Positions 32,942 to 42,864 of a stretch of DNA of 63,262 nt are shown in pieces. Position 1 is the stretch's first letter. Each line of letters opens with the position of its first letter. The translations under genes were made by a program, and so were the position numbers. The stretch is from JALYNX01 sp035292605 (lineage in GTDB: Bacteria > Actinomycetota > Acidimicrobiia > Spongiisociales > ZC4RG35): the NCBI GenBank assembly GCA_035292605.1, contig DATDPT010000004.1, forward strand, positions 1 through 63,262, given 5' to 3'. Under the pieces are notes generated by a model. That model did no database searches. It was given only the letters and a program-made list of their open reading frames with translations, and was not told where the DNA came from.

Positions 32942-33531
32942 AGCAGACCGAGAAAGCCCAGATGGCGCTCGACCGGGCGCAAACGCCAGGAGAAGACGCC
33001 ATTCTCCGTAGCCTCTGGCTGGCGAAGGCGGCCGACTATGGGATCAAAGACCGGGCCGTCCTGGTGGGGGGAGCGGCGGTCAACCTGCACACCGGCTCGT
33101 ACCGACCTACTGATGTCGACATGTGCGCCTTCCTCGATGCCTCCGACCGTCAGGCGCTGGTCGAGTTCGGCTTCACCAACTCGCAGGGCGACCATTTCGA
33201 GTATCAATTCGAAGATGGAGAGCTCTGGTTGCTCGAGTTTCCGGACTCCCAAGTCGATGGCGACGTCTCCATGATCCAGCTCAGTGCCGAGGACACGCTG
33301 AGTGTGATCAGGCTTGAGTCTCTGATCGTCGACCGGCTGCTTCAAGCAACCGACGGGACAAGGATCACTTTTGAGGAGGCAGTCAGACTCTGTGTGGCGG
33401 CGCACGGGACAACAGACTGGGATTGGGTGGTTGCCGAGATCGGGAGACGAGACTCGCTCGAACCCGGGCTCGGCCTATCCGACGTACATGACCGGGTCCT
33501 ACACGAGGTGCGATCGTTGGTCGACCTCTAG
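32938..33531 (+). CDS. Nucleotidyltransferase-fold protein (DUF6036/AbiEii-like), probable toxin-type partner
   Basis: 197 residues if started at TTG 32938, which overlaps the upstream stop (TTGA) and sits right after AGGAG; ATG 32962 is a later alternative. VLVGGAAVNLHTGSYRPTDVDM (residues about 42-63) is the GG-x9-10-DxD core of DNA polymerase beta-type nucleotidyltransferases, with the short N-terminal helix found in minimal versions. FEEAVRLCVAAHGTTDWDWV is a helical C-terminal part. The layout resembles AbiE/MNT-type modules in which the transferase modifies tRNA or a partner protein. Toxicity is inferred only from the architecture and the linked XRE gene. Confidence 0.75.
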   Translation: MKQTEKAQMALDRAQTPGEDAILRSLWLAKAADYGIKDRAVLVGGAAVNLHTGSYRPTDVDMCAFLDASDRQALVEFGFTNSQGDHFEYQFEDGELWLLEFPDSQVDGDVSMIQLSAEDTLSVIRLESLIVDRLLQATDGTRITFEEAVRLCVAAHGTTDWDWVVAEIGRRDSLEPGLGLSDVHDRVLHEVRSLVDL

Positions 33532-33579
33532 GAAACGCACTCCGGGTGCCAGAGCCTGACCTCGCCGGTCGAGTTCACG

Positions 33580-36500
33580 GTGTCCATGCTCACGTATTGT
33601 GCAATGGTGCCATCCACCCGAGGCTTGGGATTCGAGCCGATCGATGAGCCCATCCGGGCGGAGCTGTTCAGCGTCGAGCGGCTGGAACAGCACGCCCGAA
33701 GTCTGGCCGAAAGCCAGGAGCTGAGTAGGCGGCGAGGACGCCTTCGACTCATATCCCGGCGCCTGGCGGATAACGGTGAATTCCTGCTCGCCTCATACCG
33801 GGAGTTGTCGAAAGCTATTCGGGAGGAAGCGCTCCTCACCCCTGCGGCCGAATGGCTGGTGGACAACTTCCATCTCGTGGAAAGCCAGCTGCGCGAGATA
33901 CGAGAGAACCTCCCTCCCAGTTACTACCGCGAGCTGCCCAAGCTCGAGAGTGGTGCCCTGGCCGGTTACCCGCGGGTATATGGGATCGTCTGGGCATACG
34001 TCGCCCACCTCGACAGCCGCTTCGATCCCGAAGCGCTGCGCAGGTTCGTGGCTTCATACCAGAAGGTCGACCCCCTCACCATCGGTGAGCTCTGGGCCAT
34101 CCCCATCACTCTTCGCGTGATCCTGATGGAGAACCTGCGCCGGATGGCCGAGTCGATCGTATCGGCCAGGAGGCTTCGTCGAGAGGCCGAAGAAATCGCC
34201 GATGGGCTTCTCGGAATCGGGGGCGGCCGCCCCGACGAGACCCTGGCAGCCCTTGACCGCTATGGCCCATCTGAGCTGCCCCAGCCTTTTACCGTCCAGC
34301 TGCTGCAGCGTCTTCGCGACCAGGACCCGGAGACGACCCCCGGCCTCACCTGGCTGCTCGCTCGTCTCGCCACCGAGGGGACCGCAGCCGACGAGGTGGT
34401 CAACGAGACCCATCGCCGCCAAGCGGCCACCAACGTCACCGTCCGCAACATCGTGACCAGCCTCCGTCAGGTCAACTTCTTCGACTGGGCCGACTTCGTA
34501 GAGGGGGTCAGCCTGGTCGACCATGCCCTGACCGCGGAGAGCTCTTACAGCGAGATGAGCTTTGCTACCCGGGACCGCTACCGGCACGCCATAGAGGAGC
34601 TGTCGAAGGGATCCGGCACCTCAGAGCTGGACGTCGCCAAGATCACGCTCCGGCTGGCCAGCACCCAGCTCGCCGATCGTCGCCAGCGAGACCCCGGTTT
34701 CTACCTGCTTGGAGAGGGCAGGACCATGCTCGAGGATCGGATCGGATTTCGTCCCGGGGCCGGGCTCGTCCTTTCTCGATTCCTCAGAAGGCACGCGGCC
34801 GCCGTGTACCTGGGTTCGGTTGGCATGGTGACCGCTCTGGCCCTGGCCCTGCCCCTCCTCACCATCGAGCGCTGGTGGCCCTGGCGATTGCTCCTGGCCG
34901 GCCTGGCCCTGATCCCAGCTTCCGACATCGGGGTGGTCCTGGTCAACCGGGCGATCGCGGTCCTGACCCGCCCAGAGGAGCTGCCTTCTCTGGCGTTGCG
35001 TCACGGACCGACCGGAGAGCTGCGCACGCTGGTGGCAATCCCCGCCCTGTTGTCGCGACCCGACCAGGTCGAAGAACTGGTGGAACGGCTCGAAGTCCAC
35101 TACCTGGCCAACCCGGAGGGCGAGTTGCATTTCGCCCTGATCAGCGACTGGCGGGACGCCGAGGGACCCGAGCTCGCCGACGACGCCGAGCTGTTGGCTG
35201 CGGCAGTCCACGGCGTGGCCCGACTCAACGAGAGACATGGACCGGCCCCGGGAGGGGCGGCTCGGTTCCTGCTCTTCCATCGCCGGCGGGTGTTCAACCC
35301 CGGCGAGGACCGGCACATGGGCTGGGAGCGCAAGCGGGGCAAGCTGCACGAGCTCAACCGTCTCCTGCGTGGAGCGGTCGACACCACCTTCATTCCAACC
35401 GGTCACGTGCCCCCGGAACGGGTTCGTTATGTGATCGCCCTCGACGCCGACTCGCGGCTTCCGCCGGGGGCGGCCACCCGGCTGGTGGCGACGATTGCCC
35501 ATCCCCTCAACCGGGCCCGGGTCGATGACCCGTTGGGGCGGGTGGTGGAGGGCTATGGAGTCCTCCAGCCTCGAGTTACCGCGTTTCTGAGGGCAGGCGG
35601 TATCAGTTTCTTTCAGCGCGTTTTCTTCCCGCCCACGGGGATCGACCCCTATGCGGCTGCCGTCAGCGACCTGTACCAGGACTTGTTCGGCGAGGGGTCC
35701 TATGCCGGCAAGGGGATCTACGAGATCGATGCCTTCGAGGCAGCCTTGGAGGGTCGAATCCCGGAGAACGCCCTGCTCAGCCACGATCTCTTCGAAGGCA
35801 GCTTCGCCCGGGCGGGCCTGGTGAGCAACGTCGAAGTGTTCGAAGAGTTCCCGAACCACTACGAGGTGGCGCTCTCCCGCCAGCACCGCTGGGTCCGTGG
35901 CGACTGGCAGCTCCTCCCCTGGATCCTCGGCAGGCACGGACCGCTCCCTCCCGTCGCCCGTTTGAAGATGGTGGACAACCTCCGCCGCAGTCTCAGCGGA
36001 CCGGGTGCCCTCTTCACCTTGATCGCCTCATTCCTTCTGCCGGGGGTGCCGGTCTGGCCCTGGACTGTGTTCATTCTCCTGGCGTTGGGCCTCCCCGGGC
36101 TACTGCCTCTGCTGGAGCGGATCATTCCACGCCGGACCTCCACCCCCGGGGCGGTGCGGTTGAGGCGCTGGGGGATGGACGCATGGCGCACGCTGGGGCG
36201 GACTCTTCTCCAGGCCGCATTCCTCGCCCACCAGGCGCTGAGGATGACCGATGCCATAGTCGTGACTCTGTGGCGCCTGGCTTTTTCGCGTCGCGGGTTG
36301 CTCACCTGGGTGACGGCCGAAGAAGCGGAGCGACAGTTCGGCTTGGCCCGTGCGGGCTTCATCCAGCGAATGTCCCCGTCGATGGTGATCGGTTTGGCAG
36401 CTACCACCGCCGCCGCCTTTGTCAAACCGGAGGCATTGGTGGTAGGTCTGGCGTGGTCCGGGATGTGGGTGCTGGCTCCCTTGATCGCCCACCAGGTCAG

Positions 36501-39500
36501 CATCCCCCGCCCGATCAAGGTGGCGGACCCGCCCACACTCCAGGAACAGCAGGGTCTGCGGCTGACAGCTCGGCGCACCTGGCGCTACTTCGAGAGGTTC
36601 GTGACTGGCGACGAGAACTGGCTGCCACCGGACAACTTCCAGGAGGATCTGGCGCAGGTCGCGCACCGTACTTCTCCCACCAACGTCGGGCTCTATCTAC
36701 TCGCGGTGCTGTCGGCCCGGGAGTTCGGCTGGATTGGGATCGAACAGACAGTGACCAGGCTCGAAGCCACGGTCTCCACGCTCAACGGGCTCGAACGATT
36801 CCGGGGTCACTTCTTCAACTGGTACGACACCATGTCCTGTGAACCCCTGGTACCCAGATATGTGTCGACCGTGGACAGCGGCAACCTGGCCGGCCACTTG
36901 CTGGTGGTATCCCAGGGCTGCGAGCGCCTCCGCCAACTCGTACCGGGCCCTGAGGTGGCGGCCGGCATCAGGGACGGAGCACTGCTGATGCAGGAGGCGG
37001 CCGACCTCGTGGCAGTCAACTCCGACATCGAGGTGGTCTCTCCCCGCGAACTGGACCAGGCCTTGGTCGAGTTCCTCGCCTCGCTGCGCGGCGGGGAAGT
37101 CGCCGGGACACCACGTCTGGCCGAGCTCCTCGCCGAAGCCGAGACCGTGGTCGACATCGCCCGCACCCTGGCCACGAGGGAGGGTGCCGAGGAACTGTTG
37201 GTCTCGGCCGAAGCTTTGTTGGCGACGGTGCGAGGCCACGTTCACGACCTCCAGGTATTCGAGGAGGCGGCCAGCCGGGAGCATCTCTCCGACCGTCTTG
37301 CCGCCCTGACCGAGAGGACCGCCGTTCTGGCGGCGGAGATGGACTTCTCGTTTCTCATGGACCCCGACAACAAGCTGCTGTCAGTCGGCTATCGAGTCGC
37401 CGAGAACGCCCTCGACCAGAGCCACTACGACCTGCTCGCCTCGGAGGCCCGGCTCGCCAGCTTCGTGGGCATCGCCAAAGGTGACCTTCCCCCCAGCCAC
37501 TGGTTCCGCCTCGGTCGGTCGATGACTCCGATGGGCGTCGAGGCCGCCCTGATCTCATGGTCGGGCTCGATGTTCGAATACCTGATGCCATTGCTGGTGA
37601 TGCGCTCTCCACCCGAGAGCATCCTCGACACGACCTACCGGGCGGTGGTACGACGCCAGATCGAGTACGGGAACGAGCGCCAGATACCTTGGGGGATCTC
37701 CGAGGCAGCCTATGCGGCTCGAGACATCCACCTCGTTTATCAATACCGGGCCTTTGGCGTCCCGGGGCTCGGGTTCGAACGGGGTTTGAGCGAGGACCTG
37801 GTGGTGGCGCCATACGCAACCTTGCTGGCGACGATGGTCGAGCCGCGGGATGCGGTGTCGAACCTGATCCGACTCAACAGTCTGGGGGCGCTGGGCAGCT
37901 ATGGCTACTACGAGGCCCTCGACTTCACCCCGACCCGGTTGCCCGAGGACGGAGAGACCGTAGTGGTGCGAGCCTATATGGCCCACCACCAGGCGATGTC
38001 ACTGGTGTCTCTGGCCAACGTGATCTTCGCCGGGCTCTGCAGAGACCTGTTTCATTCCGACCCGTCGGTCCGGGCGGCCGAGTTGCTGTTGCATGAAAGG
38101 GTGCCCCGCGACGTGGAGGTGGCGCGTCCACGTGCCGAGGAAGTCGCCGAGTCGGCCCATCCCTTGGAAGAGGCGAAGGGTGTGGTCCGTCGCATCTGGT
38201 CGCCGCACGGGCCGGTCCCGGTCACTCACGCCCTATCCAACGGCCGTTTCAGCACTGTCATCAGCGCCGCGGGTTCCGGTTACAGCCAGTGGGAGGGGCT
38301 GGCGGTCAACCGCTGGCGGGAAGACGCCACTCGCGACAACTTCGGCAGCTACTTCTTCATCAGGGACGGGTCGGGGCGAACCTGGTCGGCCGGCTATCAA
38401 CCAACCCTGGCCGAGCCCGACTCCTATCAGGTGGCTTTCAGCGAGGACAAGGCAGAGATCTCGCGTCGTGACGGCAGCCTCTCCACGAGACTCACCGTGG
38501 TGGTGTCGGAAGAGGACGATGCCGAGGTCCGCCGGGTGACCGTCACCAATCTGGGCGCGGTGGCCAAAGAAGTGGAAGTCACCTCCTACGCCGAGCTGGT
38601 CCTGGCATCAGCCCGGGCCGACGCTGCTCACCCCGCCTTCTCCAATCTCTTCGTGCAGACCGAAGCGGTGGCCGGGCGTGACGCCCTACTTGCGAGCCGC
38701 CGACCACGCTCAGCCGAAGAGGAGACGGTGTGGGCGGGTCATGTCCTCGCGGTCACGGGGGATGTGGTGGGCGGGGTTCAATACGAGACGGACCGTGCCC
38801 GGTTCCTCGGCCGAGGAAACGAGATCCACCGCGCCGCCGCAGTCGATCGCCCCCTGTCGAACTCGGTGGGCCGGGTGCTCGATCCTGTTTTCAGCCTGCG
38901 GAGAAAGGTGCGGCTCCAGCCCGGCGCCATCGCCCACCTCGACTTCACGACCGTGGTGGCTCGCACCCGGACCGAGGCTCTCGATCTGGTCGACAAGTTC
39001 TCCGACCCGGCAGCTTTCGAGCGAAGCTTGACCCTGGCATGGACCCAGGCCCAGGTCCGTCTCCATCATCTCCATATCGATCCCGACCAGGCCCACGTGT
39101 TCCAACAGCTCGCCGGAATCCTGATTTACTCCGACCCGGTGCTGCGAACCCCGCCGGGGAAGAAGGCACTTTCCTCGGTCAGCCAAGAGGGTTTGTGGCG
39201 ACATTCCATCTCCGGGGACCTCCCGATCGTCGTGATCCGGATCGACGAGCCCGAAGAACGCGGACTGGTCCGGGACCTGCTCCGGGCTCAAGAGTACTGG
39301 CGGATGAAGGGGCTCGTCGCCGACCTGGTGATCATCAACGAGGAACCGGACTCGTATACCCAGGGTCTGCAGGAGGCCATCCAAGAGCTGATCAGGGAGA
39401 GTGGTCACATGGTGGGTCAGGAGCCCGACGGAGGAGTCTTCGTTCTCAATGGCCGACACCTCAGCGCCGAGGATCGGACGACACTCCAGTCGGCGGCGAG

Positions 39501-42042
39501 GGCGGTGCTGCTCAGTCACCACGGGACCCTCGCCGACCAGGTGGCCCGCCGGCCCACTGAGGAGGTAGCCTCGACCACCCGCGCCAAGCCGGTTGCTACC
39601 GACCAGACGGGCGTATCGCAGCCGAGGCCGGAGCGCGAGTTCCACAACGGTCTCGGCGGCTTCGCCGCCGACGGCAGCGAATACGTTGTGGTGTTGGGAG
39701 AGGATCAATGGACCCCGGCCCCATGGATCAACGTGGTCGCCAACTCCCGCTTCGGGTTCTGCGTGTCCGAGTCGGGATCCGGATACACCTGGTCGGAGAA
39801 CAGCCGGGAGAACCAGCTGACTCCCTGGTCCAACGATCCGGTCGCCGACCGTCCCGGCGAGGTGCTCTATGTCCGGGACGAGGAGAGCGGGGAGGTGTGG
39901 GGACCCACCGCCCTGCCGATCAGGGATGAAGCATCTGCCTACCTGGCCCGCCATGGTCCCGGTTACTCCGAGTTCGAACACACCTCGCGGGGGATTGCCC
40001 TCCACCTCCATCAGACCGTGCCGCTCGAGGATCCGGTCAAGATCTCCCGTTTGCGGCTTCGTAACCTGACCGGCCGCCGCCGCCGCCTCTCCGTCACCGC
40101 CTATTTGGAATGGGTGCTCGGAACCACCAGGTCCGTCTCGCCCATGCAGATCGTGACCGAACGCGACGAGGAGACCGGCGCCATGCTGGCCCGCAACCCC
40201 TGGAACGCCGACTTTGGGGAACGGGTGGCCTTCGCCGACCTCGGAGCCGGCGAAGTCACGGTTACCGGTGATCGGGCCGAGTTCCTGGGGAGGCACGGCA
40301 GCGTCGACGACCCGTCCGCACTGAAACTCACCCGGAAACTGTCGGGGGCGGTCGGAGTGGGGTTCGACCCCTGCTCAGCCATCCAACGCTCCCTGGTCCT
40401 GGCTCCGAACGAAGAAGTCGAGGTGGTCTTCCTGCTCGGCCAGGGCAAGGACGACGGCGAGGCCCGGACACTGGTCGAGCGCTATCGCCGGACCGACCCG
40501 GAGGCGGTCAAAGCCGAAGTGGCGACCCGGTGGAATGATATCCTCGGCACCGTCCGGGTGAAGACCCCCGACCGTTCCTTCGACTTGATGATCAACCAGT
40601 GGCTGCTCTACCAGACCCTCGCCTGCCGGGTGCTGGGCCGGACCGCGTTCTATCAGTCTGGAGGGGCCTTCGGTTTTCGCGATCAACTCCAAGACGTCAT
40701 GGCGCTGGTGACGCCGATGCGGGACATAACCAGAGAGCATCTGTTGCGAGCCGCCGGTCATCAGTTCGAAGAAGGCGATGTTCTCCATTGGTGGCACGCC
40801 TCCTCAGGGAAAGGGGTGCGAACCCGTATCTCCGATGACTACCTGTGGCTTCCCTACGCCGTGGCCCACTATGTGGAGGTGACCGGCGACCAGGACATGC
40901 TCCACCACGTGGTGCCCTATCTGCGTGGGATCGATCTTGCTCCGGGCCAGGACGAGATCTTCTTCACCCCCGAGCAGTCCTCCACGGAAGGAACGATGTT
41001 CGACCACTGCCGACGCGCCCTCAACCGGGCGCTCTCCAGGCTGGGAAGTCGGGGCCTGCCCCTGATGGGTACCGGTGATTGGAACGACGGCTTCAACCGG
41101 GTGGGGCGGGAGGGTCGAGGAGAGAGCGTGTGGCTCGGATGGTTCCTGGAGGCGAACCTGAGACGATTCGCCGACCTCGCCGAGGGAATGAAGGAAGAGG
41201 AGCTGGCCGCCGGCTGGCGGCAGGGGGCGCGTCGTCTCCGGGCGAGCCTCGAAGGCGAGGCATGGGACGGCGACTGGTACCGACGAGCCTTCTTCGATGA
41301 CGGGACGCCACTCGGATCATCGGTCAATCCCGAATGTCGAATCGACTCGATCGCACAATCCTGGTCGGTCATCCACGGGGGCGCACCAACCCAGCGGGCC
41401 CAGCGGGCGATGGACTCCGTGGAGGAATACCTGGTCCATCGAGGTGACGGTCTGGTGCTCCTCTTCACCCCGCCGTTCGACAATTGGGACGTCGACCCCG
41501 GATACATAAAGGGGTACCTGCCTGGGGTCCGCGAGAACGGCGGCCAGTACACCCACGCCGCCATCTGGTGCGTCATCGCCTTCGCCACGCTGGGCGACGG
41601 TGATCGGGCTGGCGAGCTGTTCGGTCTGCTCAACCCGATCAACCATGCCAGCACCAGAGCGGGGATCCACCGCTACCGGGTGGAGCCCTATGTGGCGGCA
41701 GCGGACGTGTATTCGGAGGCGCCCCACGTGGGCCGGGGAGGTTGGACCTGGTATACCGGCTCGGCGGGGTGGATGTACCGGGCCGGAGTGGAGTGGATCC
41801 TCGGCTTCCGCCTGCGGGGGGCCCGCCTTCTCATCGATCCATGTATTCCCCGCGCCTGGAGAGGCTTCGAGATCGACTTCCGCTATCACTCGTCCCAGTA
41901 TGAGATCCAGGTCAGCAATCCCAATGGGGTGACCAAGGGTGTCGTGGAGTTGGCCATGGACGGCACAACCCTGCCTTCCGGCTCGGAGCTGGAACTGGTC
42001 GATGACGGGTCCACCCACCAGGTGCAGGTGATCTTGGGCTGA
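33580..42042 (+). CDS. ndvB: Cyclic beta-1,2-glucan synthase, GT84-GH94
   Basis: A 2820-residue membrane enzyme of the NdvB/Cgs family, which primes, elongates and cyclises beta-1,2-glucan from UDP-glucose. Membrane helices lie near residues 405-460, 810-850 and 930-980. The GT84 domain (about 480-800) has the DADSRLP metal motif near 621 and the QxxRW-type SRQHRWVRGDWQ near 767. Two carbohydrate-binding GH94 N-terminal units follow (GSGYSQWEGLAVNRW near 1565; GSGYTWSENSRENQLTPW near 2065), then the phosphorylase domain with GTGDWNDGFN, in which Asp2503 should be the general acid that trims chain length. GTG 33580 is tentative; ATG 33604 is possible. Confidence 0.92.
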   Translation: MSMLTYCAMVPSTRGLGFEPIDEPIRAELFSVERLEQHARSLAESQELSRRRGRLRLISRRLADNGEFLLASYRELSKAIREEALLTPAAEWLVDNFHLVESQLREIRENLPPSYYRELPKLESGALAGYPRVYGIVWAYVAHLDSRFDPEALRRFVASYQKVDPLTIGELWAIPITLRVILMENLRRMAESIVSARRLRREAEEIADGLLGIGGGRPDETLAALDRYGPSELPQPFTVQLLQRLRDQDPETTPGLTWLLARLATEGTAADEVVNETHRRQAATNVTVRNIVTSLRQVNFFDWADFVEGVSLVDHALTAESSYSEMSFATRDRYRHAIEELSKGSGTSELDVAKITLRLASTQLADRRQRDPGFYLLGEGRTMLEDRIGFRPGAGLVLSRFLRRHAAAVYLGSVGMVTALALALPLLTIERWWPWRLLLAGLALIPASDIGVVLVNRAIAVLTRPEELPSLALRHGPTGELRTLVAIPALLSRPDQVEELVERLEVHYLANPEGELHFALISDWRDAEGPELADDAELLAAAVHGVARLNERHGPAPGGAARFLLFHRRRVFNPGEDRHMGWERKRGKLHELNRLLRGAVDTTFIPTGHVPPERVRYVIALDADSRLPPGAATRLVATIAHPLNRARVDDPLGRVVEGYGVLQPRVTAFLRAGGISFFQRVFFPPTGIDPYAAAVSDLYQDLFGEGSYAGKGIYEIDAFEAALEGRIPENALLSHDLFEGSFARAGLVSNVEVFEEFPNHYEVALSRQHRWVRGDWQLLPWILGRHGPLPPVARLKMVDNLRRSLSGPGALFTLIASFLLPGVPVWPWTVFILLALGLPGLLPLLERIIPRRTSTPGAVRLRRWGMDAWRTLGRTLLQAAFLAHQALRMTDAIVVTLWRLAFSRRGLLTWVTAEEAERQFGLARAGFIQRMSPSMVIGLAATTAAAFVKPEALVVGLAWSGMWVLAPLIAHQVSIPRPIKVADPPTLQEQQGLRLTARRTWRYFERFVTGDENWLPPDNFQEDLAQVAHRTSPTNVGLYLLAVLSAREFGWIGIEQTVTRLEATVSTLNGLERFRGHFFNWYDTMSCEPLVPRYVSTVDSGNLAGHLLVVSQGCERLRQLVPGPEVAAGIRDGALLMQEAADLVAVNSDIEVVSPRELDQALVEFLASLRGGEVAGTPRLAELLAEAETVVDIARTLATREGAEELLVSAEALLATVRGHVHDLQVFEEAASREHLSDRLAALTERTAVLAAEMDFSFLMDPDNKLLSVGYRVAENALDQSHYDLLASEARLASFVGIAKGDLPPSHWFRLGRSMTPMGVEAALISWSGSMFEYLMPLLVMRSPPESILDTTYRAVVRRQIEYGNERQIPWGISEAAYAARDIHLVYQYRAFGVPGLGFERGLSEDLVVAPYATLLATMVEPRDAVSNLIRLNSLGALGSYGYYEALDFTPTRLPEDGETVVVRAYMAHHQAMSLVSLANVIFAGLCRDLFHSDPSVRAAELLLHERVPRDVEVARPRAEEVAESAHPLEEAKGVVRRIWSPHGPVPVTHALSNGRFSTVISAAGSGYSQWEGLAVNRWREDATRDNFGSYFFIRDGSGRTWSAGYQPTLAEPDSYQVAFSEDKAEISRRDGSLSTRLTVVVSEEDDAEVRRVTVTNLGAVAKEVEVTSYAELVLASARADAAHPAFSNLFVQTEAVAGRDALLASRRPRSAEEETVWAGHVLAVTGDVVGGVQYETDRARFLGRGNEIHRAAAVDRPLSNSVGRVLDPVFSLRRKVRLQPGAIAHLDFTTVVARTRTEALDLVDKFSDPAAFERSLTLAWTQAQVRLHHLHIDPDQAHVFQQLAGILIYSDPVLRTPPGKKALSSVSQEGLWRHSISGDLPIVVIRIDEPEERGLVRDLLRAQEYWRMKGLVADLVIINEEPDSYTQGLQEAIQELIRESGHMVGQEPDGGVFVLNGRHLSAEDRTTLQSAARAVLLSHHGTLADQVARRPTEEVASTTRAKPVATDQTGVSQPRPEREFHNGLGGFAADGSEYVVVLGEDQWTPAPWINVVANSRFGFCVSESGSGYTWSENSRENQLTPWSNDPVADRPGEVLYVRDEESGEVWGPTALPIRDEASAYLARHGPGYSEFEHTSRGIALHLHQTVPLEDPVKISRLRLRNLTGRRRRLSVTAYLEWVLGTTRSVSPMQIVTERDEETGAMLARNPWNADFGERVAFADLGAGEVTVTGDRAEFLGRHGSVDDPSALKLTRKLSGAVGVGFDPCSAIQRSLVLAPNEEVEVVFLLGQGKDDGEARTLVERYRRTDPEAVKAEVATRWNDILGTVRVKTPDRSFDLMINQWLLYQTLACRVLGRTAFYQSGGAFGFRDQLQDVMALVTPMRDITREHLLRAAGHQFEEGDVLHWWHASSGKGVRTRISDDYLWLPYAVAHYVEVTGDQDMLHHVVPYLRGIDLAPGQDEIFFTPEQSSTEGTMFDHCRRALNRALSRLGSRGLPLMGTGDWNDGFNRVGREGRGESVWLGWFLEANLRRFADLAEGMKEEELAAGWRQGARRLRASLEGEAWDGDWYRRAFFDDGTPLGSSVNPECRIDSIAQSWSVIHGGAPTQRAQRAMDSVEEYLVHRGDGLVLLFTPPFDNWDVDPGYIKGYLPGVRENGGQYTHAAIWCVIAFATLGDGDRAGELFGLLNPINHASTRAGIHRYRVEPYVAAADVYSEAPHVGRGGWTWYTGSAGWMYRAGVEWILGFRLRGARLLIDPCIPRAWRGFEIDFRYHSSQYEIQVSNPNGVTKGVVELAMDGTTLPSGSELELVDDGSTHQVQVILG

Positions 42043-42089
42043 GCTCGCGGCCCGCGATGCTTGACTGCTGGCATGGCAAGCGCGCTCCC

Positions 42090-42734
42090 ATGACCAAGAC
42101 GACCGTCGCTTTCATGGGACTGGCCGGCATCAACGCCCTGGTCGACTGGTGGGCGGTGGCCGGGCGCCGTCGTCGGCTCGAATACGTCCTCAAACCGGGG
42201 GTCATGGTGTGGCTGACGGCTGCCGCTCTCAGCATCGATTCCGGGGCAACTACTTCCACCCATGTGCTCTTCGTGGCAGCGCTCGTCTTCAGCCTGGCCG
42301 GGGACGTCTTCCTCATGCTGGAGCGGGAGCGCTTCGTGGCCGGGCTCGCCTCCTTCCTGCTAGCCCACCTCTGCTATGCCGCCGGTCTTGCCGCGGCTCC
42401 GTCGTTCCGGGGAGCCTGGCTCGCCATCGGGTATGCGATCGTCGTCGGGCCCGCCGCGATCGTGGGGTGGCGCATCGCGGTCTCGGTACACCGCGATGAT
42501 CCCGGGTTGCTGGGGCCGGTGCTCGCGTACATCGGGGTCATCTCGACGATGGTGGCCTTCGCCATCGCCACCGGCCACGCTCTGGCAATCGCTGGAGCCG
42601 GGCTGTTCTACCTGAGCGATGCCCTGTTGGCGTGGAGCAGGTTCATCACTTCATTGCGGGGTGGCTCGGTCGCCGTGATCGTCACCTATCACCTCGGGCA
42701 GGGCTTGCTCGTCGTCTCGCTCGCCTCACTGTGA
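42090..42734 (+). CDS. YhhN-family membrane protein (lysoplasmalogenase-like)
   Basis: 214 residues with about eight hydrophobic helices. VFSLAGDVFLMLERERFVAG, LASFLLAHLCYAAG and FYLSDALLAWSRF are the characteristic YhhN motifs with paired acidic residues in the membrane. Characterised members hydrolyse the vinyl-ether bond of lysoplasmalogens, and others are uncharacterised. ATG 42090 (MTKTTV) is preferred over upstream ATG codons at 42057 and 42072. It lies 47 bases after the glucan synthase gene and may be on the same transcript. Confidence 0.82.
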   Translation: MTKTTVAFMGLAGINALVDWWAVAGRRRRLEYVLKPGVMVWLTAAALSIDSGATTSTHVLFVAALVFSLAGDVFLMLERERFVAGLASFLLAHLCYAAGLAAAPSFRGAWLAIGYAIVVGPAAIVGWRIAVSVHRDDPGLLGPVLAYIGVISTMVAFAIATGHALAIAGAGLFYLSDALLAWSRFITSLRGGSVAVIVTYHLGQGLLVVSLASL

Positions 42735-42864
42735 GCGGGGGAGTGGGCAGCGACGCTGCGACCGCGTTTCGTCGCGCAAGCCTGGCACAGGACCGGCAGC
42801 CGGGCTCCGTGCATGTTCGGCTGAATCGCCAAGCCCCTCGGCGCTCGTCCCGGTTCCGCTTACG

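Noticed and set aside
33580..42042. Many long open frames opposite or offset to the glucan synthase gene
   Set aside because: They mirror GC-rich codon structure, lack ribosome sites and recognisable motifs, and the real frame is motif-rich throughout.
42751..42776. GCGACG...CGTCGC inverted repeat between the YhhN and DUF445 genes
   Set aside because: Only 6 bp with a long loop and no T tract; too weak to call a terminator in DNA this GC-rich.
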